From: Kribbella jiaozuonensis
GTDB taxonomy: Bacteria; Actinomycetota; Actinomycetes; Propionibacteriales; Kribbellaceae
DNA: 64,000 nt
Direction of reading: 5' to 3'
Assembly (NCBI RefSeq): GCF_005233875.1
Contig: NZ_SZPZ01000003.1
Coordinates: forward strand, 496,001 to 560,000
Below the pieces are notes generated by a model. It saw nothing but the letters and a program-made list of their open reading frames with translations, was not told where the DNA came from and did not search any database. Shown piece by piece: positions 41,472 through 50,564 of this stretch. The translations under genes and the position numbers were made by a program. Numbering within the stretch: the first letter of the stretch is position 1; each line of letters begins with the position of its first letter.

Positions 41472-42257
41472 CGCGGCCGAGCGAAGCATCGTCCGGATCC
41501 CGACGGTCAGTCCGAGTGCCGCGGTCACGATCGCGGCGACCCAGCCCCAGAGCACCGCGCTCGACCACACGTCACCCGAGAACAGGACCCGCTCCGCGTC
41601 GACGACGTACGACAGCGGGTTGAACTTCGATGCCACCCGCATCCATTCCGGACCGGTCTCCAGCGGCAGCAGCATCCCGGACAGGATCATCAGCGGGAAG
41701 AGGAACGTCTGCTGCACGACCCAGAACATCCAGTCCTGCTTGCGCACCATGATCGCCAGGGCGTAGCTGAAAGATCCGAGCCCGACGCCGAACACCGCGA
41801 GCAACACCAGCCCGACCAGCGCACCACCGACGTGCAGGTCGAAGGCGAACGGCGTCATCACCGCGATCACGATCACCGCCTGCCCGAACAGCGGCACCAT
41901 CTCCTTCAGCGCCCGGCCGACCAACAGCGACGAACGGGACAACGGCGTGACCAGCATCCGCTCGTGTGCTCCGGTCTGGAACTCGAACAGCAGATTCGCC
42001 CCGGTGGTCGACGTACCGAACAGCGTGGTCATCACGAGGATCGACGGCACGAACCATTGCCAGACGCCGTCGCCGAACGTGCCGCCCATCGAACCCGACA
42101 GCAGCGGTCCGAAGAGCGCGAGGAACACCAGCGGCTGGATCATCTCGAACAGCAACGAGAACGGATCCCGCAGTACCGGCTTCAACTCGCGCGTCATCAC
42201 GATCCGGGTGTCGCGGAGCAGGTTCCGGGACGGTTCTGAAACGGTCAGGGTGGTCAT
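41469..42257 (-). CDS. ABC-2 type transporter permease (DrrB-like)
   Basis: A 262-residue protein with six hydrophobic segments and the ABC-2 pattern of drug-export permeases: TRELKPVLRDPFSLLFEMIQPLVFLALFGPLL near the start, and FLFPLMILSGMLLP before the last helices. It pairs with the ATPase encoded just upstream (TGATG overlap at 42255-42259), giving a DrrAB-type exporter for drugs or lipids. No biosynthetic cluster is near, so a self-defence or detoxification role is a guess. Confidence 0.88.
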   Translation of the reverse strand: MTTLTVSEPSRNLLRDTRIVMTRELKPVLRDPFSLLFEMIQPLVFLALFGPLLSGSMGGTFGDGVWQWFVPSILVMTTLFGTSTTGANLLFEFQTGAHERMLVTPLSRSSLLVGRALKEMVPLFGQAVIVIAVMTPFAFDLHVGGALVGLVLLAVFGVGLGSFSYALAIMVRKQDWMFWVVQQTFLFPLMILSGMLLPLETGPEWMRVASKFNPLSYVVDAERVLFSGDVWSSAVLWGWVAAIVTAALGLTVGIRTMLRSAA

Positions 42258-43210
42258 CAGGCTGCCTCTCGCAGGTTCCGGCCGGTCAGGTTGAGGAAGA
42301 CGTCGTCGAGAGTCGGCCGGTGCACCTGTGCCGACGCGATCGGTACGCCGTCGTGCTGGGCGGCCGCGATCAGCTCGGGCAGCGCCGCCGGGCCGTCCGC
42401 GACCCGGACGCTGAGCTCGTCGCCAACGGCAACGACTTCGCGAGCCCCGGGCAACTTCTCGGCGAGCACGGTCAGCTGGGAAAGGTTGTCAGGAGCAACG
42501 GTCAGGGCGAGCCGGTCGCCGGCCAGCTTGGCCTTCAACGAGCTTGCGGTGTCGTCGGCGATCACCTCGCCGTGATCCACCACGACGACGCGCTCGGCCA
42601 TCGTGTCGGCCTCGTCGAGGTAGTGCGTGGTCAGCACGATCGTCATCGCGTGCTGCTCGCGCATCCGCAGGATGTGGTCCCACAGGTTCGCCCGGTTCTG
42701 CGGGTCGAGGCCGGTCGACGGCTCGTCCAAGAACAGCAGCGACGGCGCGTGCACCAGACCCATCGCGACGTCGAGGCGCCGGCGCTGACCGCCGGACAGG
42801 TCCGACACCTTGCGCCGTGCCAGCTCCCGCAGCTCCAACGCGTCGAGCAGCTCGTCGGTCCTCCGCTTCGCGGCCCGGCGATCGAGGCCGTAGATCACGC
42901 CTTGCCCGATCAGTTCGTCGCCGACCCGCTGGGTGTGGCCCGCGCCGTTGCCCTGGCCGACGTACCCGATCCGGCGCCGGACCTGGCTCGGCTGCGTCGT
43001 CACGTCGTACCCGGCGACCGTCGCGGTGCCCGAGGTCGGGGTGATCAAGGTGGTGAGCATGCGCAGGGTGGTGGTTTTGCCGGCTCCGTTCGGGCCGAGG
43101 ACGGCGACCAGCTCGCCGGGTTCGACGTCCAGGCTGATGCCGCGGACGGCGTGCACGGTCTCGGTACGGCTCACCACGAAATCCCGGGTGAGCGCTCGGG
43201 TGCTGATCAC
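42257..43210 (-). CDS. DrrA-type ABC transporter ATPase
   Basis: A 317-residue ATPase. Walker A is GPNGAGKTT (about residues 39-47), signature LSGGQRRRLDVAMGL, Walker B LLFLDEPSTGLD and switch TTHYLDEAD. The DrrA C-terminal domain follows (VRVADGPAALPELI). It should drive the permease next to it. The ATG at 43210 follows AAGGAG. It is divergent from a WYL regulator starting at 43299; that regulator may control the transporter. Confidence 0.92.
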   Translation of the reverse strand: MISTRALTRDFVVSRTETVHAVRGISLDVEPGELVAVLGPNGAGKTTTLRMLTTLITPTSGTATVAGYDVTTQPSQVRRRIGYVGQGNGAGHTQRVGDELIGQGVIYGLDRRAAKRRTDELLDALELRELARRKVSDLSGGQRRRLDVAMGLVHAPSLLFLDEPSTGLDPQNRANLWDHILRMREQHAMTIVLTTHYLDEADTMAERVVVVDHGEVIADDTASSLKAKLAGDRLALTVAPDNLSQLTVLAEKLPGAREVVAVGDELSVRVADGPAALPELIAAAQHDGVPIASAQVHRPTLDDVFLNLTGRNLREAA

Positions 43211-43298
43211 GGATGGCTCCTTCGGTTGGACTTGATGAGCACGACATTTCCAGCAGTAGCGGTCAGGTTCTGTCCCTTACTCATGGGAAGCTGAAGTC

Positions 43299-44261
43299 AT
43301 GTCCGAAACCTCTGCTCGACTCCTCGCGCTGCTGTCGCTGCTGCAGGCACGGCGCGACTGGCCGGGTGCTTTGCTCGCCGAGCGGCTCGAGGTCAGCCCG
43401 CGGACGGTCCGCCGCGACGTCGACCGGCTGCGGGACCTGGGCTACCCGGTGCGTGCGAGCAAGGGGCCTGACGGCGGCTACCGCCTGGATGCGGGGGCCG
43501 ACCTGCCGCCGCTGCTGTTCGACGACGACCAGGCGATCGCGGTCGCGGTCGCCCTGCAGACCGCGACGACCACGGTCACCGGGATCGAGGAGGGCGCGTT
43601 GCGTGCGCTCGCCACGGTTCGTCAGGTGATGCCGGCACGTTTGCGGCAGCGGGTCGACGCGTTGCAGGTGACGACGGTGGATCGGTACGCCAACCGGCGT
43701 ACGACGGTGGACTCGGAGAAGCTGATCGCGATCGGGATGGCGGTCCGCGCGCAAGAGGTTCTGCGGTTCGACTACGCGTCACCCGGCGCGCCGGACGAAT
43801 GGGTGCCGCCGCGCAAGGTGGAACCACATCACCTGGTGACCTGGGGCGGGCGTTGGTACCTGGTCGGCTGGGATCTGGAGCGGAAGGACTGGCGGACGTT
43901 CCGGGTCGACCGGATGACGCCGAAGACGCCGACCGGGCCGCGGTTCAGCCAGCGCGAACTGCCGGCGCCGGACGTCGCGACGTACATCTCGAGTCGGTTC
44001 CACGGCCAGGACCAGAACCCCTGCAAGGGTGAGGCGATCCTGCAGGCGAAGGCGTCGGACATCGCGCAATGGGCCGGGCGACGTGCGTTCGTCGAGGAGA
44101 TCACGCCGACGAGTTGCCGGCTCGTGCTCAGCGCGTGGTCGTGGACCGGGCTGGCCGCGACCTTCGGGATGTTCGAGTGTGACCTCGAGTTCGTCGGCCC
44201 ACAGGAATTGAAGGATGCCGCGGCCCAGCTGGCCGCCCGCTACCAGGAGGCTGCGTCATGA
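43299..44261 (+). CDS. YafY-type WYL-domain transcriptional regulator
   Basis: A 320-residue protein, paralogous to the regulator at 26184-27194. HTH: RLLALLSLLQARRDWPGALLAERLEVSPRTVRRDVDRLRDLGYPV. WYL segment: VEPHHLVTWGGRWYLVGWDLERKDWRTFRVDRM. It is divergent from the DrrAB-type genes and overlaps the following YdeI gene by ATGA, so it may control one or both. RBS weak; start at ATG 43299. Confidence 0.9.
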   Translation: MSETSARLLALLSLLQARRDWPGALLAERLEVSPRTVRRDVDRLRDLGYPVRASKGPDGGYRLDAGADLPPLLFDDDQAIAVAVALQTATTTVTGIEEGALRALATVRQVMPARLRQRVDALQVTTVDRYANRRTTVDSEKLIAIGMAVRAQEVLRFDYASPGAPDEWVPPRKVEPHHLVTWGGRWYLVGWDLERKDWRTFRVDRMTPKTPTGPRFSQRELPAPDVATYISSRFHGQDQNPCKGEAILQAKASDIAQWAGRRAFVEEITPTSCRLVLSAWSWTGLAATFGMFECDLEFVGPQELKDAAAQLAARYQEAAS

Positions 44262-44842
44262 GTACGGAACTGATCATTGTGGACGCCGCCGCCTGGAAGT
44301 CCTGGCTGCACGAACACCACGGAAGCTCGGACGGTGTCTGGCTCGTGCTCGCGAAGAAGAACGTCACGGAACCCACGAGCCTCACGTACGCCGAAGCGCT
44401 CGAAGAGGCACTGTGCCACGGCTGGATCGACGGCCAGCGCCGGAGTCGCGACGACCAGACCTTCGTCCAGCGGTACACCCCGCGGCGCGCGCAGAGCATG
44501 TGGTCCAAGCGGAACGTGGACCTCGTCGCGCGGATGGAGAAGGAGGGCCGGATGCGTCCGGCCGGCCGCGCCGAGATCGAGCGCGCCAAGTCCGACGGGC
44601 GTTGGGACAAGGCGTACGGCGGGGCCAGCGCGCGCGAGATCCCGGAGGACCTGGCCGAGGCGCTGGCCGCCAATCCCAAGGCTCAGGCGATGTTCGAGAT
44701 CCTGACCAGCGCCAACCGGTTCGCCATCGTGCACCGGGTGAACAACGTGAAGAAGGCCGAGACCAGGACCAGGAAGATCGAGCAGTTCGTCGAGCAACTG
44801 GCCCGCGGAGAGACGATCTACCCGCAGAAGCGGACGCTCTAG
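44258..44842 (+). CDS. YdeI/OmpD-associated family protein
   Basis: A 194-residue protein of the bacteriocin-protection, YdeI or OmpD-associated family: the start WKSWLHEHHGSSDGVWLVLAKK, then SLTYAEALEEALCHGWIDGQRRSRDDQTFVQRYTPRRAQSMWSKRN, and the C-terminal AEALAANPKAQAMFEILTSANRFAIVHRVNNVKKAETRTRKIEQFV. Function is unknown beyond the name. It is coupled to the WYL regulator by ATGA. Its stop interlocks with the convergent cupin gene (CTAG). A truncated relative lies at 58688-58969. Confidence 0.85.
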   Translation: MSTELIIVDAAAWKSWLHEHHGSSDGVWLVLAKKNVTEPTSLTYAEALEEALCHGWIDGQRRSRDDQTFVQRYTPRRAQSMWSKRNVDLVARMEKEGRMRPAGRAEIERAKSDGRWDKAYGGASAREIPEDLAEALAANPKAQAMFEILTSANRFAIVHRVNNVKKAETRTRKIEQFVEQLARGETIYPQKRTL

Positions 44843-45183
44843 ATCAGGTCGAGCGTCGCGTCCTGGCCCGCGGTGAGCGGGAAGTACGCGAGGAACGTGA
44901 CGCCCTCGTCCTCGGTGTCGAAGCGGGAGATCCGGTCGACCGCCGGCTCGTAGAACACGTCGCCGGGATGGAGGACCTGTACGTCGCCGTCGGCGGCCTG
45001 CTGGTAGACCGCCTTGCCCGACACGATGTTGCCGAACACAGGGCCGTTGTGGACGTGGGCGCCGAGCGCGGTGTGCGGCTCGATGGTGATCCGGCGTACC
45101 TCGACGCGCTGCACCGGGAGCGCCTCCGGCAGGTGCTGGTCGAGCACGACGACGCGGCTGATCGGGGACTCTGCTGGGTTCAT
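44839..45183 (-). CDS. cupin-domain protein
   Basis: A 114-residue single cupin: ITIEPHTALGAHVHNGPVFGNIVSGKAVYQ (motif 1, with two His) and VLHPGDVFYEPAVDRISRF (motif 2). A metal-binding fold used by dioxygenases, isomerases and storage proteins; the activity is not readable. Start at ATG 45183 (an ATG at 45198 adds five residues). It is encoded 69 bp downstream of the PhyH gene on the same strand and may be co-transcribed with it. Confidence 0.8.
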   Translation of the reverse strand: MNPAESPISRVVVLDQHLPEALPVQRVEVRRITIEPHTALGAHVHNGPVFGNIVSGKAVYQQAADGDVQVLHPGDVFYEPAVDRISRFDTEDEGVTFLAYFPLTAGQDATLDLI

Positions 45184-45252
45184 GGCAGCATCGTACATAC
45201 CAATAGGTACAGAAGTCGCGCGGGTTTGTGCGCCGGGGTGAGGCGCGGTGGG

Positions 45253-46062
45253 TCAGTAGAGGACGGGGTTGAGCGGGGAGGAGATGGTCTCGCCGGGCTG
45301 GTTGCCGGGCATCCAGCTGGCCAGGTCGGCCTCCTGGTTCTTGTTCACCGGCTCCGAGATCTCCATCGCGGCGTCGACGTAGATGATCGTCATCACCCGG
45401 CGCGGGATGCCGGTGGTGTTCGGCGGCGCGTGGTGGAAGGTCCAGCCGAGGTGGTAGCTCACCTCGCCGAGCTCGAACGGCTCGGAGACCTCCGCGAACT
45501 CCTGCTCGGCCAGCGTCTCCTGCAGGACCCGCTCCGACTCGTCGCTGATCGGCAGGTCGCGGCCGTGCTCGAAGGTATGGCTGCCGGCTGCGAACGACAA
45601 CGGGCCCATCGCCATCGGGGTCTCCTGCAGCGGGACCCAGACCGTGACGCAGCGGTCGGTCGCGAACGGCCAGTAGTACTGGTCCGCGTGCCACGGGGTG
45701 ACTCCGCCGCCGGACTCCTTGTACAGCGCCTGATCGTGGTACAGCCGGACCGACTGCACACCCAGCAACTGCGCGGCGATCCGCGCCAACCGCGGCGACG
45801 ACACGAACTCGAGCACCCGCTCGCTGTCCTGCCAGAGGTTCGTCACCTGCAGGAACGCCTTGCCGTAGGTGTCGCGTTCGTCCAACGGCAGGTGTTGCGT
45901 GTTCAGCTCGATCACCTTGCCGGTGATCTCCGGCTCGTACGCCGCGATCGTCTCGGGACTCAGCACGTTCTTCAGCTTCACGAATCCGTGCTCGGCGAAG
46001 TGCGCGATATCGGACCGGCTGAGGATGTAGTCGGTCTCGAGCTCGGGGCGGGTCAGAGTCAT
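45253..46062 (-). CDS. phytanoyl-CoA dioxygenase (PhyH) family protein
   Basis: A 269-residue Fe(II)/2-oxoglutarate oxygenase. The iron motif HxD is read in TPWHADQYYWPFATDRCVTVWVPL, and the distal His in LGWTFHHAPPNTTGIPRRVMTIIYVDA, with the Arg after it binding 2-oxoglutarate. Members hydroxylate small molecules or halogenate natural products; this one has Asp in the iron triad, so it is a hydroxylase, not a halogenase. Start ATG 46062; a TTG at 46071 is possible. Confidence 0.88.
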   Translation of the reverse strand: MTLTRPELETDYILSRSDIAHFAEHGFVKLKNVLSPETIAAYEPEITGKVIELNTQHLPLDERDTYGKAFLQVTNLWQDSERVLEFVSSPRLARIAAQLLGVQSVRLYHDQALYKESGGGVTPWHADQYYWPFATDRCVTVWVPLQETPMAMGPLSFAAGSHTFEHGRDLPISDESERVLQETLAEQEFAEVSEPFELGEVSYHLGWTFHHAPPNTTGIPRRVMTIIYVDAAMEISEPVNKNQEADLASWMPGNQPGETISSPLNPVLY

Positions 46063-46147
46063 GGGACTCAAGGGTTCAGGAACGTTTCATCGCTGTAAAG
46101 ATCAGTGATCAAATCTTTGCTCTTCGTGCACGTGCACGGAGAAGCGG

Positions 46148-47101
46148 TCAGGACCGTAACGCGAAACGATCCAGCGCCTGCAGGATCAACTCCTTCGTGC
46201 CGGTACCTCCGGCACCGTGACCCTCCTGCTCGACCAGGTGCAGCTCGGCATCCGGCCAGGCCTGCGCCATTCGCCAGGCGATGTCCGCCGGACTGCTGAT
46301 GTCGAGTCGGCCGTGGATCAGCACACCCGGGATCCCGGCCAGCTTTCCGGCGTCCTGCACGAGTACGCCTTCTTCCAGCCAGGCTGCGTGACCCCAGTAG
46401 TGCGTGACGAGCCGCGCCAGCCGCAGCCGAAGTACGGGGTCGTCGTACCGGGAGTCGGGCTGCCAGTTCGGGTGGGTGCGGACGTGCGTGTCCTCCCAGT
46501 CGCACCAGTCGCGCGCGGCCTTCTCCCGTACGGCGGGATCCGGGTCGTGGAGCAGACGGCTGTAGGCGAGCGGGAGATTGCCGTCGCGATCGTTCGCGGG
46601 AACGCCGTCGCGGAAGCGCGACCATTCCTCGGGGAAGATCCGGCCCATGTCGCGGGTGACCCACTCGACCTCACGCCGGGTCGTGTTCGTGACGCTGAAC
46701 AGGACGATCTCGGAGATCGCCTCCGGGTGCTGCTCCGCATAGGCGAGCCCGAGCGTCGCGCCCCAGGACGCTCCCAGCAGAAGCCATTTCTCGATACCCA
46801 ACTGCCGCCGGAGTTGCTCGAAGTCCGCGATCAAGTGAGTCGTCGTGTTGGTGCTCAGATCCACGTCCGGCTCGGCGGCGTCCGGCGTACTGCGTCCGCA
46901 GTTGCGCTGGTCGACGAGAACCACCTTGTACTTGGCGGGATCGAAGTACCTCCGCCACCAGGCGCCGGCGCCGGAGCCCGGGCCGCCGTGGATCACCAAC
47001 GCGGGCTTGCCGTCGGGGTTGCCGCAGACCTCCCAGTACACGCGGTTGCCGTCGCCGACGTCGAGCAGGCCGTGGTCGTAGGGCTCGATCTCCGGATACA
47101 T
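46148..47101 (-). CDS. pip: prolyl aminopeptidase
   Basis: A 317-residue alpha/beta hydrolase of the S33 family. HGGPG (residues 38-42, oxyanion hole) and GASWG (110-114, Ser112) are the proline iminopeptidase hallmarks, with VLIHGRLDISSP giving the acid and EQEGHGA the His. It removes N-terminal Pro from peptides in the cytoplasm. Start ATG 47101, two bases after the UbiA stop, so these two are probably one transcript although their functions differ. Confidence 0.92.
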   Translation of the reverse strand: MYPEIEPYDHGLLDVGDGNRVYWEVCGNPDGKPALVIHGGPGSGAGAWWRRYFDPAKYKVVLVDQRNCGRSTPDAAEPDVDLSTNTTTHLIADFEQLRRQLGIEKWLLLGASWGATLGLAYAEQHPEAISEIVLFSVTNTTRREVEWVTRDMGRIFPEEWSRFRDGVPANDRDGNLPLAYSRLLHDPDPAVREKAARDWCDWEDTHVRTHPNWQPDSRYDDPVLRLRLARLVTHYWGHAAWLEEGVLVQDAGKLAGIPGVLIHGRLDISSPADIAWRMAQAWPDAELHLVEQEGHGAGGTGTKELILQALDRFALRS

Positions 47102-47103
47102 GC

Positions 47104-48027
47104 TCAGAGGACTCCCGTGTAGGTGAGGGCGAACGTCCCGCAGGGAAAGAGGAACAGGGACGCGAGCACGATGATGCCCTTGAAGGACTGGCCGGGACCA
47201 ATGAGTTTGCGGTAGGCGGCGACGAGCACCGGGACCATCACGAGCTCGAGCGGCAGCATGCTGCGGGGGATGATCGTGGCGGTTGCCGCGAGTACGACGG
47301 AGAGCGCGGCGGCGGCGATCCAGGCGGCGTACCCGATCCGGTACGTCGTCCGCGCGCCGAAGCGGACCGCGATCGTGTGGTAGCCGGCGGCGCGATCGGC
47401 TTCGAGGTCGGCGAGCGTGGTGGGGAGGTAGAGGCCGATGGCGGCGAGCGTGCCCTGGAGGCCCATCAGCCAAGGGAAGTTGCTGAGGTCCGGGTTGATC
47501 GCGGCCCAGCCGGCCAGCGGTCCGAAGGCGCCGAGGGCGAGCGCGTTGACGGCGACGTCGAAGCCGGCGCGGGTCTTCAGCCGGACCGGCGGGACGGAGT
47601 ACGCATAGCCGAGCAGGACGGCAAGTAGGACGCCGAGCGCGAACACGACACCTACGTGCAGGCTCAGCCCGACCGCTGCGACGGCGGCCGCGAAGGCGAG
47701 TCGCTTGGCTGCGCGGAGCGTGATGCGTCCGTCGAGCAGCGGCGACTTCGCCTTCCGCGGATTGAGCCGGTCGCTCGGCAAGTCGTACGCGTCGTTCACC
47801 GCCAGCACGGCCAGCCACACCAGCGGACCCATCACCACCGCGCCGACGATCAGCCGCGGCCACTCCTCCACCGGCGGGACCAGTTGGCGGGTGGCGAGCA
47901 GGATCCCCGTGTAATAAGGAACGATCGACACCACCCAGAACGCCGGCCGCCCCACCGCGATGACGTCGCGAACCCGCGCAGTCGTACCCCGGACCTGCAC
48001 CAGCGTGCTCACATCACCACTGTCCAC
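47104..48027 (-). CDS. UbiA family prenyltransferase
   Basis: A 307-residue membrane protein with eight or nine helices. The first Asp-rich motif is NDAYDLPSDRLNPRKAKSPLLDG and the second LADLEADRAAGYHTIAVRFG, both typical of UbiA aromatic prenyltransferases or chlorophyll-synthase-like members. It probably attaches a prenyl chain to an aromatic or quinone-like acceptor. The acceptor is unknown; no quinone pathway is next to it. Start could be GTG at MSTLVQ, a few codons in. Confidence 0.88.
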   Translation of the reverse strand: MDSGDVSTLVQVRGTTARVRDVIAVGRPAFWVVSIVPYYTGILLATRQLVPPVEEWPRLIVGAVVMGPLVWLAVLAVNDAYDLPSDRLNPRKAKSPLLDGRITLRAAKRLAFAAAVAAVGLSLHVGVVFALGVLLAVLLGYAYSVPPVRLKTRAGFDVAVNALALGAFGPLAGWAAINPDLSNFPWLMGLQGTLAAIGLYLPTTLADLEADRAAGYHTIAVRFGARTTYRIGYAAWIAAAALSVVLAATATIIPRSMLPLELVMVPVLVAAYRKLIGPGQSFKGIIVLASLFLFPCGTFALTYTGVL

Positions 48028-48075
48028 CCGCCAGGCGCCCGCCGTCCTCCCTCCGTCGGGTGAACCTCCTCACCC

Positions 48076-48897
48076 TCACGGCTGGATGTGAGCCAAGGAA
48101 CCCTTCTCCAGCGCGACCCACACCGACTCACCGTCAACCACGAGCCCGTGCGGCTCGGACCCTTCCCCCAGGTCGTGGCGGTCAGTGATGTTGCCCTCGG
48201 CATCCAATCGAGCGACCGCGCCGGCTCCCCACAGGCTCACCCAACACCCGCCGTCAGCCGCGCCCGCCACCGCGTGCGGCTTGGAGCCGGCCGGCAGCGC
48301 GAACTCCTCGATCTTCCCGTCCGCGGTGATCCGGCCGACGCGATCGGCGAGGATCTCGACGAACCAGACCCCACTGATCCCGACCGGACCAGCGGATTCG
48401 GTCGGCAGCGGATAGGTCGTCACCGCACCGTCGAGAGTCATCCGCCCGATCGCATTCGCCTGGTTGAGCGTGAACCACAGCTCATCGCCGTACGACGTGA
48501 TCATCGCCGGAAACGCCCCGCTCGTCCCGATCGGGTACGTCGTCACCTCGCCGTCGACTGTCACGCGCGCAACAGCGTCGGCGCTCATCAACGTGCACCA
48601 CAACGCGCCATCCGATCCGACACACAACCCGTACGGCGCCCCGGCAACGTCGACCGCCGACACAACCCCGTCGTACCCGATCCGTCCGACCCGGTCGTCA
48701 CCGTTCCGCGTGAACCACACCGCATCGTCAGGACCGTCGACGATCACGCTCGGGCGGGACTGTGGGGCATCGAGGTCGAACTGCCTCCCGGACGCCGTCG
48801 CCACTCGACCCGCATGCACCAGCGTCGTCCACACCTCGCCGCCCGCAATTGCAACGCCATAAGGCCCATCGCCAACCGCATATTCAGTGACTGACAT
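48076..48897 (-). CDS. virginiamycin B lyase (Vgb)-like protein
   Basis: A 273-residue seven-bladed beta-propeller. Repeats of the Vgb type are visible (YGVAIAGGEVW, DAVWFTRNGDDRVGRIGYDG, LWCTLMSADAVARVTVDG). The catalytic blade has KPHAVAG and SEPHGLV followed by VWVALEKG, which align with the His/Glu/His set I recall for Vgb. Vgb linearises type B streptogramins without hydrolysis. It overlaps the ABC-F gene by 14 bp, which supports a resistance role; a secreted propeller without that activity is the alternative. Confidence 0.8.
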   Translation of the reverse strand: MSVTEYAVGDGPYGVAIAGGEVWTTLVHAGRVATASGRQFDLDAPQSRPSVIVDGPDDAVWFTRNGDDRVGRIGYDGVVSAVDVAGAPYGLCVGSDGALWCTLMSADAVARVTVDGEVTTYPIGTSGAFPAMITSYGDELWFTLNQANAIGRMTLDGAVTTYPLPTESAGPVGISGVWFVEILADRVGRITADGKIEEFALPAGSKPHAVAGAADGGCWVSLWGAGAVARLDAEGNITDRHDLGEGSEPHGLVVDGESVWVALEKGSLAHIQP

Positions 48898-50461
48898 AGA
48901 TGTTCTCCTTCAACTCGATCATGGTGCCGCGCCAGCGGGACACGAAGCGGCGGTCGTGGCTGACCACGACGAGCGCGCCGGCGTACTGGTCGAGCGACCA
49001 CTCCAGTTCCTCCACCAGCACGAGCGACAGATGGTTCGTCGGCTCGTCCAGCAGCAGTACGTCGTACGGCGTGGTCAACAACCGCGCCAGCGCCAGCCGT
49101 CGGCGTTGTCCGGTCGACAATGCACCGACCTTGGTCTGCAACTGATCCCGACGGAACAGCCCCAAACCCGCCGCACCCGGATGCCGGGCGAGCGCCTGCC
49201 GCAACGTCTCCTCCGGTCGCGCCTCGGTCACCTCCTGCTGCAGGTAGCCGATCCGCCCGCTGCGCTCGACGTACCCGGAGGAAGGCTCGAGCGCCCCGAC
49301 TAGAACGTCCAGGAACGTCGACTTGCCGACTCCGTTGGGTCCGGTGATCAGCACGCGAGCACCAGCTGGTACTTCGAGGGAGATCGGCAACAACCGGTCC
49401 TCGACCGCGACGCCGACAGCATCCAGCCCGGCCGGTTCGCCCGTCGTGCGGATGGATGCGGTGAAGCGCAGCGGCTTCGCCGGCACCGGTGGCGGATCTT
49501 CCTCCAATCGGCGCAGGCGTTCCTTCGCGTTCCGGATCTTGCTGCGCTCCGCCTCGTTGACGCGCCCGGTCTTCCGGTCGTACGCGACCTTGTTGTTGTC
49601 GGTCATCGGCCGTCCGTAGGCGACCCGATCAGCTGTGGTGCGCACGAGGACCCGCGTCGCCGCGACCTCGTCCTCCCACTCCTGCCGGGCCTGCTCGATC
49701 CGCGCCCGCTCGGCCGCCTTCTCGGTCAGGTAGCCCTGGAAGCCGTTGCCGTACCGCGTTACCCGATGCGTATCGCCGTCCACCTCGAACAGCGTCGACG
49801 CAACCCGCTCCAGGAAAGCGCGGTCGTGCGACACCACAACCGTCGTACCGCGGCGCGACCGCAGATGCTCCTCCAGCCAGATCGCGGCCGATATGTCGAG
49901 ATGGTTGGTCGGCTCGTCGAGCAGCAGGATCTCCGGCGACGACGCGAGTACGGCGGCCAGGTGCAACCGCGCCAACTCGCCGCCCGACAGCTCCGACAAC
50001 CGACGATCACCGGGCAGCGTGCTGAGCCCGAGCCCGTACGTCGCACGGGCGAAGCGCGCGTCGGCGTCGTACCCCTCGCGGATCTCGAACACGGTCTGGA
50101 GTTCGCCGTACTCATCGAGGACATCGGTGCGGCCGTCGGCAAGCAAGGCTTCGAGTGATCGCATCCGGGACTCGATCCGGCGCAGGTCGGCCAGGGCGTG
50201 ATCGGCGAGCGCGTTCACGTCGAGGTCGAGCGGCAGCGGGTTGTCCTGCGCGAGGAAACCGATGCTGCCGGCAGCGGTCGCCGTACCGTCCGTCGCCGGT
50301 TCGAGGCCGGCCAGGATTCGGAGCAGCGTCGACTTGCCGGAGCCGTTCTCGCCGATCAGGCCGCTGACCTGGCCGGGCGGGAACGCGCAGGTGATCTGGT
50401 CGAGCACCAGGCGGTGGTCGTAGGACTTGGTGACATCGTGCAGGGACAGCTGGGTAGACAT
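48884..50461 (-). CDS. ABC-F subfamily ATPase (ribosome protection type)
   Basis: A 525-residue protein with two ABC cassettes and no membrane helices. Cassette 1: Walker A GENGSGKST, signature LSGGELARL, Walker B ILLLDEPTNHLD. Cassette 2: Walker A GPNGVGKST, signature LSTGQRRRLALARLL, Walker B VLLLDEPTNHL. The charged linker lies between them. ABC-F proteins of this group displace antibiotics from the ribosome. It is followed by Vgb in an overlapping operon and faces a TetR regulator with an operator-like palindrome. RBS AGGAGG. Confidence 0.9.
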   Translation of the reverse strand: MSTQLSLHDVTKSYDHRLVLDQITCAFPPGQVSGLIGENGSGKSTLLRILAGLEPATDGTATAAGSIGFLAQDNPLPLDLDVNALADHALADLRRIESRMRSLEALLADGRTDVLDEYGELQTVFEIREGYDADARFARATYGLGLSTLPGDRRLSELSGGELARLHLAAVLASSPEILLLDEPTNHLDISAAIWLEEHLRSRRGTTVVVSHDRAFLERVASTLFEVDGDTHRVTRYGNGFQGYLTEKAAERARIEQARQEWEDEVAATRVLVRTTADRVAYGRPMTDNNKVAYDRKTGRVNEAERSKIRNAKERLRRLEEDPPPVPAKPLRFTASIRTTGEPAGLDAVGVAVEDRLLPISLEVPAGARVLITGPNGVGKSTFLDVLVGALEPSSGYVERSGRIGYLQQEVTEARPEETLRQALARHPGAAGLGLFRRDQLQTKVGALSTGQRRRLALARLLTTPYDVLLLDEPTNHLSLVLVEELEWSLDQYAGALVVVSHDRRFVSRWRGTMIELKENIYVSH

Positions 50462-50532
50462 GAGAATCCTCCTGACTCACGCGGGGTTCGGGGTTGGCGA
50501 ACGGCGGGTCAGAAGATCACTGAGCTACTCCC

Positions 50533-50554
50533 TAATGCGACGAATGTTGCGTTA
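50533..50554. promoter_or_regulatory. TetR-type operator candidate
   Basis: Inverted repeat TAATGCGAC (50533-50541), 4-bp spacer, GTTGCGTTA (50546-50554), with 7 of 9 arm positions symmetric. It lies 10 bp before the TetR start and 72 bp upstream of the ABC-F start, so it can repress both. Confidence 0.7.
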
Positions 50555-50564
50555 AGATCATGAC